Of a stretch of 64,000 nucleotides of DNA, positions 16,730-25,437 are shown in pieces. Each line of letters starts with the position of its first letter. Position 1 is the first letter of the stretch. The DNA is from Flavobacterium filum DSM 17961. Lineage in GTDB: Bacteria > Bacteroidota > Bacteroidia > Flavobacteriales > Flavobacteriaceae. The notes under the pieces were generated by a model. The model searched no databases and had not been told where the DNA came from. It saw nothing but the letters and a program-made list of their open reading frames with translations. The DNA is taken from contig NZ_AUDM01000014.1 of the NCBI RefSeq assembly GCF_000425465.1, forward strand, positions 1 to 64,000, in the 5' to 3' direction. A program made the position numbers and the translations under genes.

Positions 16730-17346
16730 GATTGAAAGTATATATTTCCCTATTTTTATTTCTTTTTGTAATTTCTCTAAAAGCCCAAAAAGAATATACA
16801 TTTGATGTGTTTACTCACTATAATGTTAGTAATGAATATTCAAAAACAAATAGACTTTGCTATATTAATTCAGTTGACAATACTTATTATTTATCAGTAT
16901 TTCTAAAAAAAGAGTTTACTTCAGCCTATTTATATGATTTAAAATTAAATACATTTCATACTTTTAAAGTTAATCAGATAGGCAATTCAGATTTTGACTT
17001 TATATATTTGGAAACAAAACCTTTAACGTCTTCTATGCGAGATGAAGTAATGATAATTGAGACCGATTTAAACGATGTTGTTGAAAATAAAAAAATGACG
17101 CTTAAAATATTTAAATCTCCTCAAAAAAAGCGTCCAACAAGTAAAGTAAGAATGATTGTAAAGCCGAATGATTTAAACCTTTTTCACGCTTTTAAATTTT
17201 CTTCTTTACATCCATATGAGTGGTGTCAAAATTACAAAATAGACCAAAATTTCTTAGTTTTAGAAGCAAAAGATGAAAGAAAATTGATTAAACTCATCGA
17301 CTACAAACCCGTTTCTTTTTCGCTAAAAATTCCGAATACAAATTGA
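16726..17346 (+). CDS. Secreted hypothetical protein coupled to PPK2
   Basis: The 206-residue product has a signal peptide (about residues 1-20, cleavage after LKAQ) and a mature part rich in beta strands and Lys/Tyr, without cysteine pairs or recognised motifs. Its ATG overlaps the PPK2 stop by 4 nt (ATGA), indicating translational coupling. The mature region includes NSVDNTYYLSVFLKKEF and the C-terminal WCQNYKIDQNFLVLEAKDER. I do not recognise a family. It is probably periplasmic or at the outer membrane. Whether it is functionally linked to polyphosphate is unknown. Confidence 0.6.
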   Translation: MRLKVYISLFLFLFVISLKAQKEYTFDVFTHYNVSNEYSKTNRLCYINSVDNTYYLSVFLKKEFTSAYLYDLKLNTFHTFKVNQIGNSDFDFIYLETKPLTSSMRDEVMIIETDLNDVVENKKMTLKIFKSPQKKRPTSKVRMIVKPNDLNLFHAFKFSSLHPYEWCQNYKIDQNFLVLEAKDERKLIKLIDYKPVSFSLKIPNTN

Positions 17347-17357
17347 TGTAAGAGCCA

Positions 17358-17386
17358 TTAAGTTCATTATTAAAACCGTATTTTTG
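17358..17386 (+). promoter_or_regulatory. Promoter of the MATE gene
   Basis: TTA (17358-17360), N18, TATTTTTG (17379-17386). The -7 box is a consensus match and the -33 box is weak. The ATG is at 17404. Confidence 0.6.
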
Positions 17387-17403
17387 TGCCCAATTTGTAA
17401 AAA

Positions 17404-18780
17404 ATGAATCTCAAAAAATATACGGCTGAGTTTGAATATAACCTTCGTCTTGCTTATCCAATTATCATTGGAATGTTGGGTCATACAGTCGTTGGTATCG
17501 TAGACAATGCAATGGTTGGTCAACTTGGCCCAAAAGAATTAGCGGCTGTATCCTTGGGGAATAGTTTTATCTTCATTGCCATGTCGTTAGGAATAGGTTT
17601 TTCCACCGCCATTACACCTATTGTTGCGGAAGCGGATGGAGCTAACTCTATTGAAAAGGGTAGAAGTGCTTTTCACAACGGATTGTTTTTGTGTACTTTA
17701 CTGGGAATTATGTTATTTCTAATGATTTTTTTCGCAAAACCAATCATCAGCTTCATGGGACAACCGGAAGAAGTGGTGAATTTAGCAAAACCCTATTTGG
17801 ATATTGTTGCTTTTTCGCTCATTCCGTTGATCATGTTTCAAGCCTATAAACAATTTGCCGATGGAAAAAGTGAAACCAAATATTCGATGTGGGCAACCAT
17901 TATTGGGAATATTGTAAACGTAATCATTAATTATTTTCTGATTTTCGGAATTTGGATTTTTCCTCAAATGGGCATCGTTGGAGCTGCAATCGGAACCATT
18001 ACTTCACGTATTGTGATGCTCGCTTTTATGCATTATGTGATGGTTAAAAAACCGAAATTTCATCCTTATTTTGAAAAATTCAGTTGGGAGGAAATCTCAA
18101 AATCTACGATCAAAAAAATCATCAATTTAGGAACTCCGTCTGCTATGCAAATGTTTTTTGAAGTAGCATTATTTACCGGAGCCATTTGGCTTTGCGGAAT
18201 GATTGGAACAACTAGTCAGGCTGCAAACCAAATTGCATTAAGTTTGGCTTCATTAACCTTTATGTTTGCGATGGGATTAAGCGTTACTGCCATGATTCGC
18301 GTAGGCAATCAAAAAGGATTACAAGATTATAAAAAGCTGAGAGATGTAGCCATTTCTATTTTTTTATTGGCAACTATTTTAGAAATTATATTCGCTATTC
18401 TATTTGTAGTTTTCCATACAGTTTTGCCTCTTACTTTCTTAGATATGGAACAAACAAAGTATTTTACCGATAATCTTGAAGTAGTTGAGATTGCATCACA
18501 ATTGCTCTTGGTAGCCGCTTTGTTTCAAATTTCAGATGGTTTACAAGTCGTTGTTTTAGGAGCTCTACGTGGATTGCAAGACGTGAAAATTCCAATGTAT
18601 ATCACTTTTGTAGCGTATTGGATTATTGGTTTTCCTATTTCAATATATTTAGGATTATACACGGATTTAAAAGCGATTGGTGTTTGGATTGGTTTACTGG
18701 CCGGACTTACCGCAGCGGCTACTTTTTTATTCATCCGATTTAATAACTTGACCAAAAAATTAATTTTAACTGAAAAATAA
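17404..18780 (+). CDS. MATE-family multidrug/cation antiporter
   Basis: The 458-residue inner-membrane protein has about 12 hydrophobic segments arranged as two homologous halves, which is typical of MATE exporters that expel drugs or metabolites using Na+ or H+. Family markers include GMLGHTVVGIVDNAMVGQLG (about 21-40), LGIGFSTAITPIVAEADG, GTPSAMQMFFEVALF (about 243-257) and ALRGLQDVKIPMY near 386. Length is normal for the family (about 450). The stop codon overlaps the next ATG by one base (TAATG), so the following small gene is probably co-translated. The substrate is unknown. Confidence 0.92.
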   Translation: MNLKKYTAEFEYNLRLAYPIIIGMLGHTVVGIVDNAMVGQLGPKELAAVSLGNSFIFIAMSLGIGFSTAITPIVAEADGANSIEKGRSAFHNGLFLCTLLGIMLFLMIFFAKPIISFMGQPEEVVNLAKPYLDIVAFSLIPLIMFQAYKQFADGKSETKYSMWATIIGNIVNVIINYFLIFGIWIFPQMGIVGAAIGTITSRIVMLAFMHYVMVKKPKFHPYFEKFSWEEISKSTIKKIINLGTPSAMQMFFEVALFTGAIWLCGMIGTTSQAANQIALSLASLTFMFAMGLSVTAMIRVGNQKGLQDYKKLRDVAISIFLLATILEIIFAILFVVFHTVLPLTFLDMEQTKYFTDNLEVVEIASQLLLVAALFQISDGLQVVVLGALRGLQDVKIPMYITFVAYWIIGFPISIYLGLYTDLKAIGVWIGLLAGLTAAATFLFIRFNNLTKKLILTEK

Positions 18781-19214
18781 TGATAGAACTAAAACCAACA
18801 TTTGGATTAAATCAATTGCTTTTCGGAATGAAAGAAAACAATGTGAAATCTCTTTATGGACAACCAAATTTAATCTTTAAAGACGAAGATGAAAATGTAA
18901 TTTGGGTATATAATGAGTTGAAAATGCGTTTGACTTTTTATGAAGAAGAAGATTTACGTTTAGGATATATCATTTGTTCTCATTCAGATGCAACTTTATT
19001 TGGGTATCAAATCATCGGAAAATCTATTGAAGAACTTCAACCGATGCTTTCCAAAAAGGGAATAAATACTTTTGAAAAAGAATCCTTCGACATTCAAACT
19101 AATTTTTTTAACGAGGACAATTGGATTATTTTTCAAGTTGAATTTGGCGAAATTGTTAAAGTAGAAATGGGAGCAGTCGTTAAAAATTTAGATGAATTCG
19201 ATTGGAAATTTTAA
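18780..19214 (+). CDS. Small conserved hypothetical coupled to the MATE gene
   Basis: The 144-residue cytoplasmic protein has no signal or membrane segment. It alternates beta and helix, opening with FGLNQLLFGMKENNVKSLYG (a helix like that in SMI1/KNR4 or immunity-type small proteins), then IWVYNELKMRLTFYEEEDL, a glycine turn at LFGYQIIGKS, and EVEMGAVV near the end. Its ATG shares one base with the MATE stop. I do not recognise a characterised family. A strong terminator follows, so MATE plus this gene form a two-gene unit. Confidence 0.6.
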   Translation: MIELKPTFGLNQLLFGMKENNVKSLYGQPNLIFKDEDENVIWVYNELKMRLTFYEEEDLRLGYIICSHSDATLFGYQIIGKSIEELQPMLSKKGINTFEKESFDIQTNFFNEDNWIIFQVEFGEIVKVEMGAVVKNLDEFDWKF

Positions 19215-19222
19215 GCATGAAA

Positions 19223-19256
19223 AAAGCCGAAGAAAAATCTTCGGCTTTCTATTTTT
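19223..19256. terminator. Bidirectional intrinsic terminator
   Basis: AAAGCCGAAGA (19223-19233) pairs perfectly with TCTTCGGCTTT (19238-19248) around a 4-nt loop. T-rich sequence lies after it and A-rich sequence before, serving both convergent operons. Confidence 0.9.
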
Positions 19257-20267
19257 TTATTTTATTTCAACTAATTCCGTGTTGAAAATCAAGGTTGCTT
19301 TTGCAGGAATAACAGGTGGTCTTCCGCTTTCGCCATAAGCTAACCAATACGGAATAATTAATTTTGTTTTGGCACCTTTGTTTAATAAAGCAATACCTTC
19401 TTCCCAACCCGGAATCACCATTCGTTGACCCAATTTGAATTCTATGGGTTGATTTCGGTCATATGAACTATCAAACTTTTTACCATCGGCTAATTCGCCT
19501 AAGTAATGAACAGAAACAGTATTTCCGGCAACAGCTTTATTTCCAGTTCCTTCTTTTTCAAGAATATACGCTAAACCAGAAGGTAAAATAGTTGCTTTTG
19601 GATAGGTTTTCTTTACAAAATCAAAAAACTGTTGTTTTTCTTTAATTAAATCTTCCTCTTTCTTTTTCTTCATCGCTTCTTCAATGGCAGAACGACTTTT
19701 AAATACACTTGGAGCATCAAATTTTTTGGCTGCTTCACCTACACGAATAATGGTGATTTTATCCATTACATCATTTTGTGCAATTGCATTAACAACCTCT
19801 TGTCCTTCAATTACATGTCCAAAAACAGTGTGTTTTCCATCTAAATGGGGAGTAGGAACGTGAGTAATGAAAAACTGAGATCCGTTTGTAGCCGGACCAG
19901 CATTAGCCATAGATAAAATACCCGGTTTATCGTGTTTTAAATCGGTAATTTCATCAAAAAATTTATATCCTGGTCCACCTGAACCATTTCCATCAGGATC
20001 GCCCCCTTGAATCATAAAACTGGCAATCACTCTGTGGAATTTTAATCCGTTAAAATAAGGTTTTCCTTTGAATTTTTCTGCTACATCAGGATTGGTTCCT
20101 TCTGCTAAAGCAATAAAATTAGCGACTGTAATAGGTGTTTTTTCATATTCCAATTTCAAGAGGATTTTCCCTTTGATGGTATTGATTTCGGCATAAATTC
20201 CATTTTCTTTTTGTGCTTGAGCAACAATTGAAAAGGTAAAAATTAAAACATAAATTATTTTTTTCAT
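19257..20267 (-). CDS. Periplasmic cyclophilin-FKBP fusion peptidyl-prolyl isomerase
   Basis: The 336-residue protein has a signal peptide (about 1-18, cleavage near AQA-Q), a cyclophilin domain (about 22-175) and an FKBP domain (about 235-336). The cyclophilin domain has [32 protein letters not shown] and [10 protein letters not shown]. The FKBP domain has [40 protein letters not shown] and [14 protein letters not shown]. The domains are joined by a Lys/Glu-rich coiled linker. Both isomerase types are therefore on one polypeptide. It is the last gene of a minus-strand operon with gldI and a paralogous fusion four bases upstream. Folding of envelope proteins is the likely role. Confidence 0.92.
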   Translation of the reverse strand: MKKIIYVLIFTFSIVAQAQKENGIYAEINTIKGKILLKLEYEKTPITVANFIALAEGTNPDVAEKFKGKPYFNGLKFHRVIASFMIQGGDPDGNGSGGPGYKFFDEITDLKHDKPGILSMANAGPATNGSQFFITHVPTPHLDGKHTVFGHVIEGQEVVNAIAQNDVMDKITIIRVGEAAKKFDAPSVFKSRSAIEEAMKKKKEEDLIKEKQQFFDFVKKTYPKATILPSGLAYILEKEGTGNKAVAGNTVSVHYLGELADGKKFDSSYDRNQPIEFKLGQRMVIPGWEEGIALLNKGAKTKLIIPYWLAYGESGRPPVIPAKATLIFNTELVEIK

Positions 20268-20271
20268 AGGT

Positions 20272-21399
20272 TTAATTATTTGGTGCGTTTTCTAATAATT
20301 CTAATTCAAATATCAAATTGGTGTTTGGCGGAATTACTCCACCGGCTCCTGCTTCTCCATATCCTAAATGCGATGGAATAAAGATTAGAGCTTTGTCTCC
20401 AATATTCATTTTTTCTAAACCTTCAATAAATCCCGGAATCAAACCGGTTTTGTTTCCATATTCAAAAGGGAACGGTACATAAGCTTTAGCATCTGCTTTT
20501 TGTTGGTTGAATTTACCAAACTTTTTTGCAATGTCTTCATAGCTTGTATCAAAAAGTTCACCATTTTCAAAATATCCGGCATAATGAACATAAACGGTAC
20601 TGCCGGTTGAAGGTTTTTTACCTTTACCTTTTTGTACAATTGCAACTTCTAATCCGGTTGAAGACTTCTGTGCATTTTTTTTCTGCGTTTCAAAAAAGGC
20701 AATTTTTTCATCAATGACATCTTTGAATTGAGCTAAAAATGCTGCTTTTTCTTCCGCAGCTTTTTTATCCGCTATTTTTCTGTTTTCAGCTTCAACTTTT
20801 AAACGGTCATTGAATACTTTAACCGCATCAAACTTTTTGGCATTTTCTCCATTACGAATAATTTTTACCGTTTCTATTTTGTCACCGGCTACAATTCCAT
20901 TCACGATTTCTTGACCTTCAACTACTTTACCAAAAACAGTGTGTCTTCCATCTAAAAATTTAGTTTCTGCCAAAGTAATAAAAAATTGAGAACCGTTAGT
21001 ACCAGGACCTGCATTAGCCATAGACAGAATTCCGGGACCCTCGTGTGATAAATCCGTAATTTCGTCCATAAAATTGTATCCCGGACCACCGCTTCCGTCA
21101 CCGGCCGGATCTCCACCTTGAATCACGAAATTAGGTTCAACCCTGTGAAAAGTTAATCCATCATAAAAAGGAGTCCCTTTTTTTGCTTCATTTGTAACAT
21201 GTGTATTTGTTCCTTCCGCTAAGGAAATAAAATTTGCTACCGTAATTGGAGCTTTTTCATAGGCTAATTGGGTCACAATTTCTCCTTTTGAAGTGGTGAA
21301 AACAGCAAAAATTCCATCGCCTAAATGGTCGTAATCTTTTCCGCAACTCGTTAAAAATAAAGCAAAAAGACTGAATACATAAACTTTTAAAATTCTCAT
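20272..21399 (-). CDS. Lipoprotein cyclophilin-FKBP fusion peptidyl-prolyl isomerase
   Basis: The 375-residue protein starts at the ATG at 21397-21399, where an SPII signal ([19 protein letters not shown], lipid Cys 19) begins. The frame stays open upstream, but that extension overlaps gldI and would bury the signal. It has a cyclophilin domain (about 25-185; [33 protein letters not shown]), a Lys/Glu/Ala-rich helical linker (about 190-250) and an FKBP domain (about 255-370). The FKBP domain has an insertion after [13 protein letters not shown] and then [12 protein letters not shown] and [10 protein letters not shown]. It is a paralogue of the next gene but membrane-anchored instead of soluble. 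Confidence 0.9.
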   Translation of the reverse strand: MRILKVYVFSLFALFLTSCGKDYDHLGDGIFAVFTTSKGEIVTQLAYEKAPITVANFISLAEGTNTHVTNEAKKGTPFYDGLTFHRVEPNFVIQGGDPAGDGSGGPGYNFMDEITDLSHEGPGILSMANAGPGTNGSQFFITLAETKFLDGRHTVFGKVVEGQEIVNGIVAGDKIETVKIIRNGENAKKFDAVKVFNDRLKVEAENRKIADKKAAEEKAAFLAQFKDVIDEKIAFFETQKKNAQKSSTGLEVAIVQKGKGKKPSTGSTVYVHYAGYFENGELFDTSYEDIAKKFGKFNQQKADAKAYVPFPFEYGNKTGLIPGFIEGLEKMNIGDKALIFIPSHLGYGEAGAGGVIPPNTNLIFELELLENAPNN

Positions 21400-21406
21400 A
21401 TTTATA

Positions 21407-21976
21407 TTAGTTAGTTTTGTTGGTAATATCTTTTTCGTGAATAATTTCATTAACAGTAACAATACATTTAATTGGCACATTTGGACCAATTCTGTTTTTA
21501 TCTCCAATATAGCCAAAGGCCAAATGAGAAGGAAATAAAAACATTATCTTTTCATTTTTATGCATTAGTTTGATTGCATCTCGTAATCCAATCATAATTT
21601 CTTGTTTGTCAACATAATACTTTTGAGGTCTCAATTCTAAAGCGGTATAAATAATATTGTCATTTAAATCATATATTTCGTAATCAAATTTTACGATGTC
21701 TCCAAATTTAGGTTTTAATGTATCGGTTTCATTTTTAATCTCATAACTATACCAATACCCTTTTTTAGAAGCAATAAATTCTTTGTCAGGATTTTTCTTT
21801 ATGATTGAATCTATTTTCTTTTCTTCCAAAGCAATCAATTTTTTGTTGCGTTGAATAGATTCTTTGATAAAACTTCCCGTTGATTTTTTTATAGGTCTTC
21901 TAGCTTCTTGTTCTTGACAACCAATGACAAAAAGTAAGCCAAAAAGAAATCCAAATAAAACTATTTTATTTTTCAT
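21407..21976 (-). CDS. gldI: Gliding-motility-associated FKBP-type isomerase lipoprotein GldI
   Basis: The 189-residue lipoprotein (SPII signal GLLFVIGC, Cys about 20) has a charged helical region (about 28-75) and a single FKBP-like domain (about 85-180). It lacks the usual FD pair of FKBP active sites but keeps LFPSHLAFGYIGD and a P-N-V-P loop. GldI is required for flavobacterial gliding and supports type IX secretion components, presumably by folding them. Its start overlaps the DHH gene stop by one base (TAATG), and the next PPIase begins 7 bp downstream. Context and length fit GldI; other gld genes are not in this window. Confidence 0.88.
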   Translation of the reverse strand: MKNKIVLFGFLFGLLFVIGCQEQEARRPIKKSTGSFIKESIQRNKKLIALEEKKIDSIIKKNPDKEFIASKKGYWYSYEIKNETDTLKPKFGDIVKFDYEIYDLNDNIIYTALELRPQKYYVDKQEIMIGLRDAIKLMHKNEKIMFLFPSHLAFGYIGDKNRIGPNVPIKCIVTVNEIIHEKDITNKTN

Positions 21977-22986
21977 TATTTCAAATTTGGATGATTACGT
22001 ACAATTTCTTCAAAACGCAAAATAGTTTCTTTCATGGAATCAAAAGATTTTCCTCCAGCCGCATTGATATGACCACCACCATTAAAATGTAATCTTGCTA
22101 ATTCATTTACATCAAAATCTTCCGTTGAACGTAATGAAATTTTGATAATACCTTCTTCCTTGTTTTCAATAAAAATGGCAGTTAGAATTACATTTTTAAT
22201 CGAAAGGCCAGAGTTTACAATTCCTTCCGTATCTCCTTTTTTGAAGTGAAATTGATCTAATTCCTCTTGGGTTAACGTGATATACGAAGTTTTATGCGAC
22301 TTAAGTACTTTCATATTTTGCAATGCTTTTCCGAGTAATTGAAGACTTTCATACGAATTATTATTAAACAATAAGTGATGAATTTCTGAATTATTAATAC
22401 CGGCATCAATTAAATCTGCCACAATACGATGTGTTTTTGCAGTTGTTTTAGGAAATTTAAACGAGCCAGAATCAGTTACAATTCCGGTATAAATGCACGT
22501 TGCAATTGTTGTATCGATTAGATTTTTTTGATTCAAATCAGAAATGAAATCAAAAACCATTTCACAAGTAGAACCATAATTGGTATCAGAAAACGTAACT
22601 AAAGCATAATCATCAGGAGCTTGATGATGGTCAATCATAACAAAAGGAACTTTCAATTCAGCCAATACTTTTTCCATTTCTCCTGTTCGATGCAAGGCGT
22701 TAAAATCTAATGTAAAAATGAGTTCAGCAGATTTTAGCACTTCTGTGGTGTGAGCTTTATCTTTTTCAAAAGTTAATACCTTTTCTGAATTTGGTAACCA
22801 AGCCAAAAAATCAGGAAATTCATTTGGTGAGATTACAGTTGGCTGATGGTTTAATTTCAGTAAAAAATTGTATAAAGCCAAAGAAGAACCCATAGCATCC
22901 CCATCAGGATTGCGATGAGGGATAATGGCAATTTTTTTTGGCTTTTCGAGTAATTTTTTTAATTCCTCTATTTGATATAATTCCAT
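21976..22986 (-). CDS. DHH/DHHA1-family phosphoesterase (NrnA-like)
   Basis: The 336-residue protein has the DHH-family motifs HRNPDGDAMGS (about 24-34), FTLDFNALHRTGE, DHHQAP (about 118-123) and a D in TGIVTDSGSFKFP, plus a C-terminal DHHA1 domain ending in HFNGGGHINAAGG. Relatives (NrnA, bifunctional oligoribonuclease/PAP phosphatase, GdpP-type) remove 5' mononucleotides from nano-RNA or hydrolyse pAp or c-di-AMP products. The absence of membrane and GGDEF domains favours the NrnA type. It heads the gldI operon. In the gap before its start a -7-like box is only approximate. Confidence 0.9.
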   Translation of the reverse strand: MELYQIEELKKLLEKPKKIAIIPHRNPDGDAMGSSLALYNFLLKLNHQPTVISPNEFPDFLAWLPNSEKVLTFEKDKAHTTEVLKSAELIFTLDFNALHRTGEMEKVLAELKVPFVMIDHHQAPDDYALVTFSDTNYGSTCEMVFDFISDLNQKNLIDTTIATCIYTGIVTDSGSFKFPKTTAKTHRIVADLIDAGINNSEIHHLLFNNNSYESLQLLGKALQNMKVLKSHKTSYITLTQEELDQFHFKKGDTEGIVNSGLSIKNVILTAIFIENKEEGIIKISLRSTEDFDVNELARLHFNGGGHINAAGGKSFDSMKETILRFEEIVRNHPNLK

Positions 22987-23029
22987 AGCTTGCGAAGGTA
23001 CTTTTTTTCTCAGAATAATGAAAATTTCG

Positions 23030-24271
23030 TTACAAGTCTTCTATTATTTTTCTACGAAATTTATTGTATAGTTTCCTTTTTGGACCTTCCACTAATTGTG
23101 AGGTATAAATTCCTATTTCACCTGAAAAAAAGTAAGCTATTGAACACGCTAACATCAGATAAACACCTGCTTCAATTCCAAATAGTTCAATACCCATGAC
23201 TGTACAAGCAATAGGAGTGTGAGTAGCACCCGCAAAAACGGCAACAAAACCCATTCCGGCCAAAAGTGCTACCGGCAAAGGTACAAGAGTTGACAAAAAA
23301 CTTCCTAAAGTTGCTCCAATGAAAAATAGGGGAGTTACCTCACCTCCTTTGAAACCCGCTCCAAGTGTAAATCCGGTAAAAAGGATTTTTAACAAAAAAA
23401 TATAAATGATTTGTTGGTTTTGAAAAGCATCTAAAATAGTTGGAATTCCCAGTCCAATAAATTTGGTTGAACCCATGAAAAATACTACGGAAGCAATCAT
23501 TATTCCACCAATAAAAGGACGCAAAGGAGGAAAATGAATATATTTTTTGAATAGATGATGCCAAGCATGTGTAGATTTTGAAAAAAGCATAGCTGTCAAT
23601 CCAAAAGGTATTCCAACTAAAATAGACCAACCTATCGTTTCCAATGAAAGTTCAGGGAGGGTTGGAATAGCATAATGGGTATGATGAATGGGTAAAAACT
23701 CTACGGTATAAAAGGCAATATAAGCAACCAAAAAGGAGGGTAAAATGCTTTTGAATTTAACTTTACTAAAAAATAATACTTCTATTGCAAAAATTGCTCC
23801 TGCTAAAGGAGTGCCAAAAACAGAAGCAAATCCGGCACTAATTCCGCAAATAAGAAGTATTCTTCGTTCTTCCGAAGAAACGGTAAACCAACGTTTGCAT
23901 TGGTCTGCAATAACAGCTCCCATTTGTACTGCTGTTCCTTCACGACCGGCAGAACCGCCAAATAAATGGGTAATTAATGTTCCGAAAAGCACCAAAGGAA
24001 ACATGATGAATGGTATTTTTTTTTGCGGATGGTTGTATTCGTCAAAAATTAAATTATTGCCTTTTACTGCTACCGTTCCATATTTGTGATAACTAAAGCC
24101 AATTAACAATCCACCTAGTGGTAAAAAAGCAATAATCCATAGATTTTCTTCTCTGAGTTGGGTGACTAATTCTAAACTATACAGAAAAAATCCAGAAGCT
24201 AATCCGGATAGAATTCCAATGATTAGACAAAGAATAGTCCATTTTATCAGTTGATTGAAAACTTTTTGCAT
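23030..24271 (-). CDS. CLC-family anion transporter, fluoride-exporter (CLC-F) type
   Basis: The 413-residue membrane protein has about 10-12 hydrophobic helices and no CBS domains. The CLC gating motif here is GREGT (109-113), not GREGP. The later motif is GGEVTPLFF (309-317), and the selectivity loop region is GNNLI (71-75), not GSGIP. These three departures are those I associate with CLC-F fluoride/proton antiporters. F- export would protect against fluoride. There is no room for a fluoride riboswitch: a terminator lies only about 30 bp upstream. If the reading is wrong, it is an ordinary ClC-type Cl-/H+ exchanger. Confidence 0.85.
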   Translation of the reverse strand: MQKVFNQLIKWTILCLIIGILSGLASGFFLYSLELVTQLREENLWIIAFLPLGGLLIGFSYHKYGTVAVKGNNLIFDEYNHPQKKIPFIMFPLVLFGTLITHLFGGSAGREGTAVQMGAVIADQCKRWFTVSSEERRILLICGISAGFASVFGTPLAGAIFAIEVLFFSKVKFKSILPSFLVAYIAFYTVEFLPIHHTHYAIPTLPELSLETIGWSILVGIPFGLTAMLFSKSTHAWHHLFKKYIHFPPLRPFIGGIMIASVVFFMGSTKFIGLGIPTILDAFQNQQIIYIFLLKILFTGFTLGAGFKGGEVTPLFFIGATLGSFLSTLVPLPVALLAGMGFVAVFAGATHTPIACTVMGIELFGIEAGVYLMLACSIAYFFSGEIGIYTSQLVEGPKRKLYNKFRRKIIEDL

Positions 24272-24300
24272 GCTAAAATTTAAAGTTTAAAAGTATAAAA

Positions 24301-24330
24301 AAACCTTCTCATTGGAGAAGGTTTTTACTA
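24301..24330. terminator. Intrinsic terminator after the T9SS nuclease gene
   Basis: AAACCTTCTC (24301-24310) pairs with GAGAAGGTTT (24315-24324), with A- and T-runs on the two sides. On the minus strand it ends the nuclease gene and separates it from the CLC gene. Confidence 0.88.
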
Positions 24331-24334
24331 TATT

Positions 24335-25432
24335 TTAATTTACAATTAACTTTTTTGTGACACTTTCGTTTTCAGCGTTTATTTTTAAAAGATAAAAACC
24401 ACTTGTTAAATTTTCAAATCGATATTGATTATTCATTCGATTTGGTTTTTGCACTTTTAGAACAAGTTGTCCATTTAAATTGAATAAGTTAACTTCAGAA
24501 ATATCCTTTTCACTTTCAATAATTACCGCATTTGAATAGGTTGGATTGGGATAAACACTCACTTGCATTGTCTCATTAAACGTTGGTGTAGATAAAAAAT
24601 TACCCCAAACAGATTGTACCCATTGCGGATTATCAATGTATGGATTTCTGTTTCCTTGGTATTGGAAAACATCATTATTTCGATCAATTTCTTTTTGCGA
24701 AACAGGGTCATTAATGTGCCATTCATATAAAATAGCCAAAAAAGGATCTGCAATTGCTTTATTCGAGCTTCCATCAAACATGGCATACGATGACCAATTG
24801 GCAACTAAATTTTCATATCGGGTAACAAAGTAAAAATAAATGCGTGCAATGTCACCTTTAAACTCATTAATTGGTTCAAAAACGACTCCCGAGAAACCTG
24901 CTGCAATTCCGGTATTAATACCGTTTCCTGCTTTAGAACCATTCATAGTTGGGTTAGAAATACCTGATTGAGAAATTAAATTGGAACCGACAATTCCGTA
25001 AGGATAATTTCCTCTGAAACCATTTACGCGACCATCAGTTGGTAATAAATGATGAGCATCACCTCTCATTGGAGTGTTTGAACTAAATACAGATTGAGGA
25101 ATCACATGCTCTTTGTTATAACAATCTCCTTCGCCACTGTAGTTTCCACATGCATTGGATACCAGAAAATTATATGGGTCTTGAGCAGTTGGTCGTTCAG
25201 AATAAATGTCTAAAATTGTATTATCATTTTCATAATAAACATCTAAATCGGCAATTGGAAAAAAATTATCAATCATATTATATCCTTGGTCGTTATGATC
25301 TTTGATGATATCGTACAATTGTGTTTTTAATGTAAATCCGGTTCCGGTAGCTGAATTATAATATCCAGCTGGTGGTTGAGCAAGTGCAATAAGTGTTGAA
25401 AAAATGAATAAAAAGGTAATTTTAAATTTCAT
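24335..25432 (-). CDS. Secreted endonuclease I with type IX sorting domain
   Basis: The 365-residue protein has a signal peptide (1-18, ALAQ) and an endonuclease I (EndA/NucM) domain of about 20-270. The catalytic block is KEHVIPQSVF, followed by RGDAHHLLPTDGRVNGFRGN; the family's metal-binding His and Asn are present. It ends with a type A Por/T9SS sorting domain (about 290-365; VSVYPNPTYSN, LFNLNGQLV, SGFYLLKI, KLIVN). Family members degrade DNA or RNA outside the cell, which fits nutrient scavenging or eDNA breakdown. The T9SS tail is strong evidence for gliding-type secretion, matching gldI nearby. A terminator follows. Confidence 0.93.
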   Translation of the reverse strand: MKFKITFLFIFSTLIALAQPPAGYYNSATGTGFTLKTQLYDIIKDHNDQGYNMIDNFFPIADLDVYYENDNTILDIYSERPTAQDPYNFLVSNACGNYSGEGDCYNKEHVIPQSVFSSNTPMRGDAHHLLPTDGRVNGFRGNYPYGIVGSNLISQSGISNPTMNGSKAGNGINTGIAAGFSGVVFEPINEFKGDIARIYFYFVTRYENLVANWSSYAMFDGSSNKAIADPFLAILYEWHINDPVSQKEIDRNNDVFQYQGNRNPYIDNPQWVQSVWGNFLSTPTFNETMQVSVYPNPTYSNAVIIESEKDISEVNLFNLNGQLVLKVQKPNRMNNQYRFENLTSGFYLLKINAENESVTKKLIVN

Positions 25433-25437
25433 AGTAA

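Noticed and set aside
20272..21516. Start of the first cyclophilin-FKBP fusion at 21516
   Set aside because: The extension overlaps gldI and would bury the lipoprotein signal; the ATG at 21399 gives a standard SPII signal.
24272..24300. Fluoride riboswitch before the CLC gene
   Set aside because: Less than 30 bp lies between the terminator and the start codon, and no aptamer pattern is visible.
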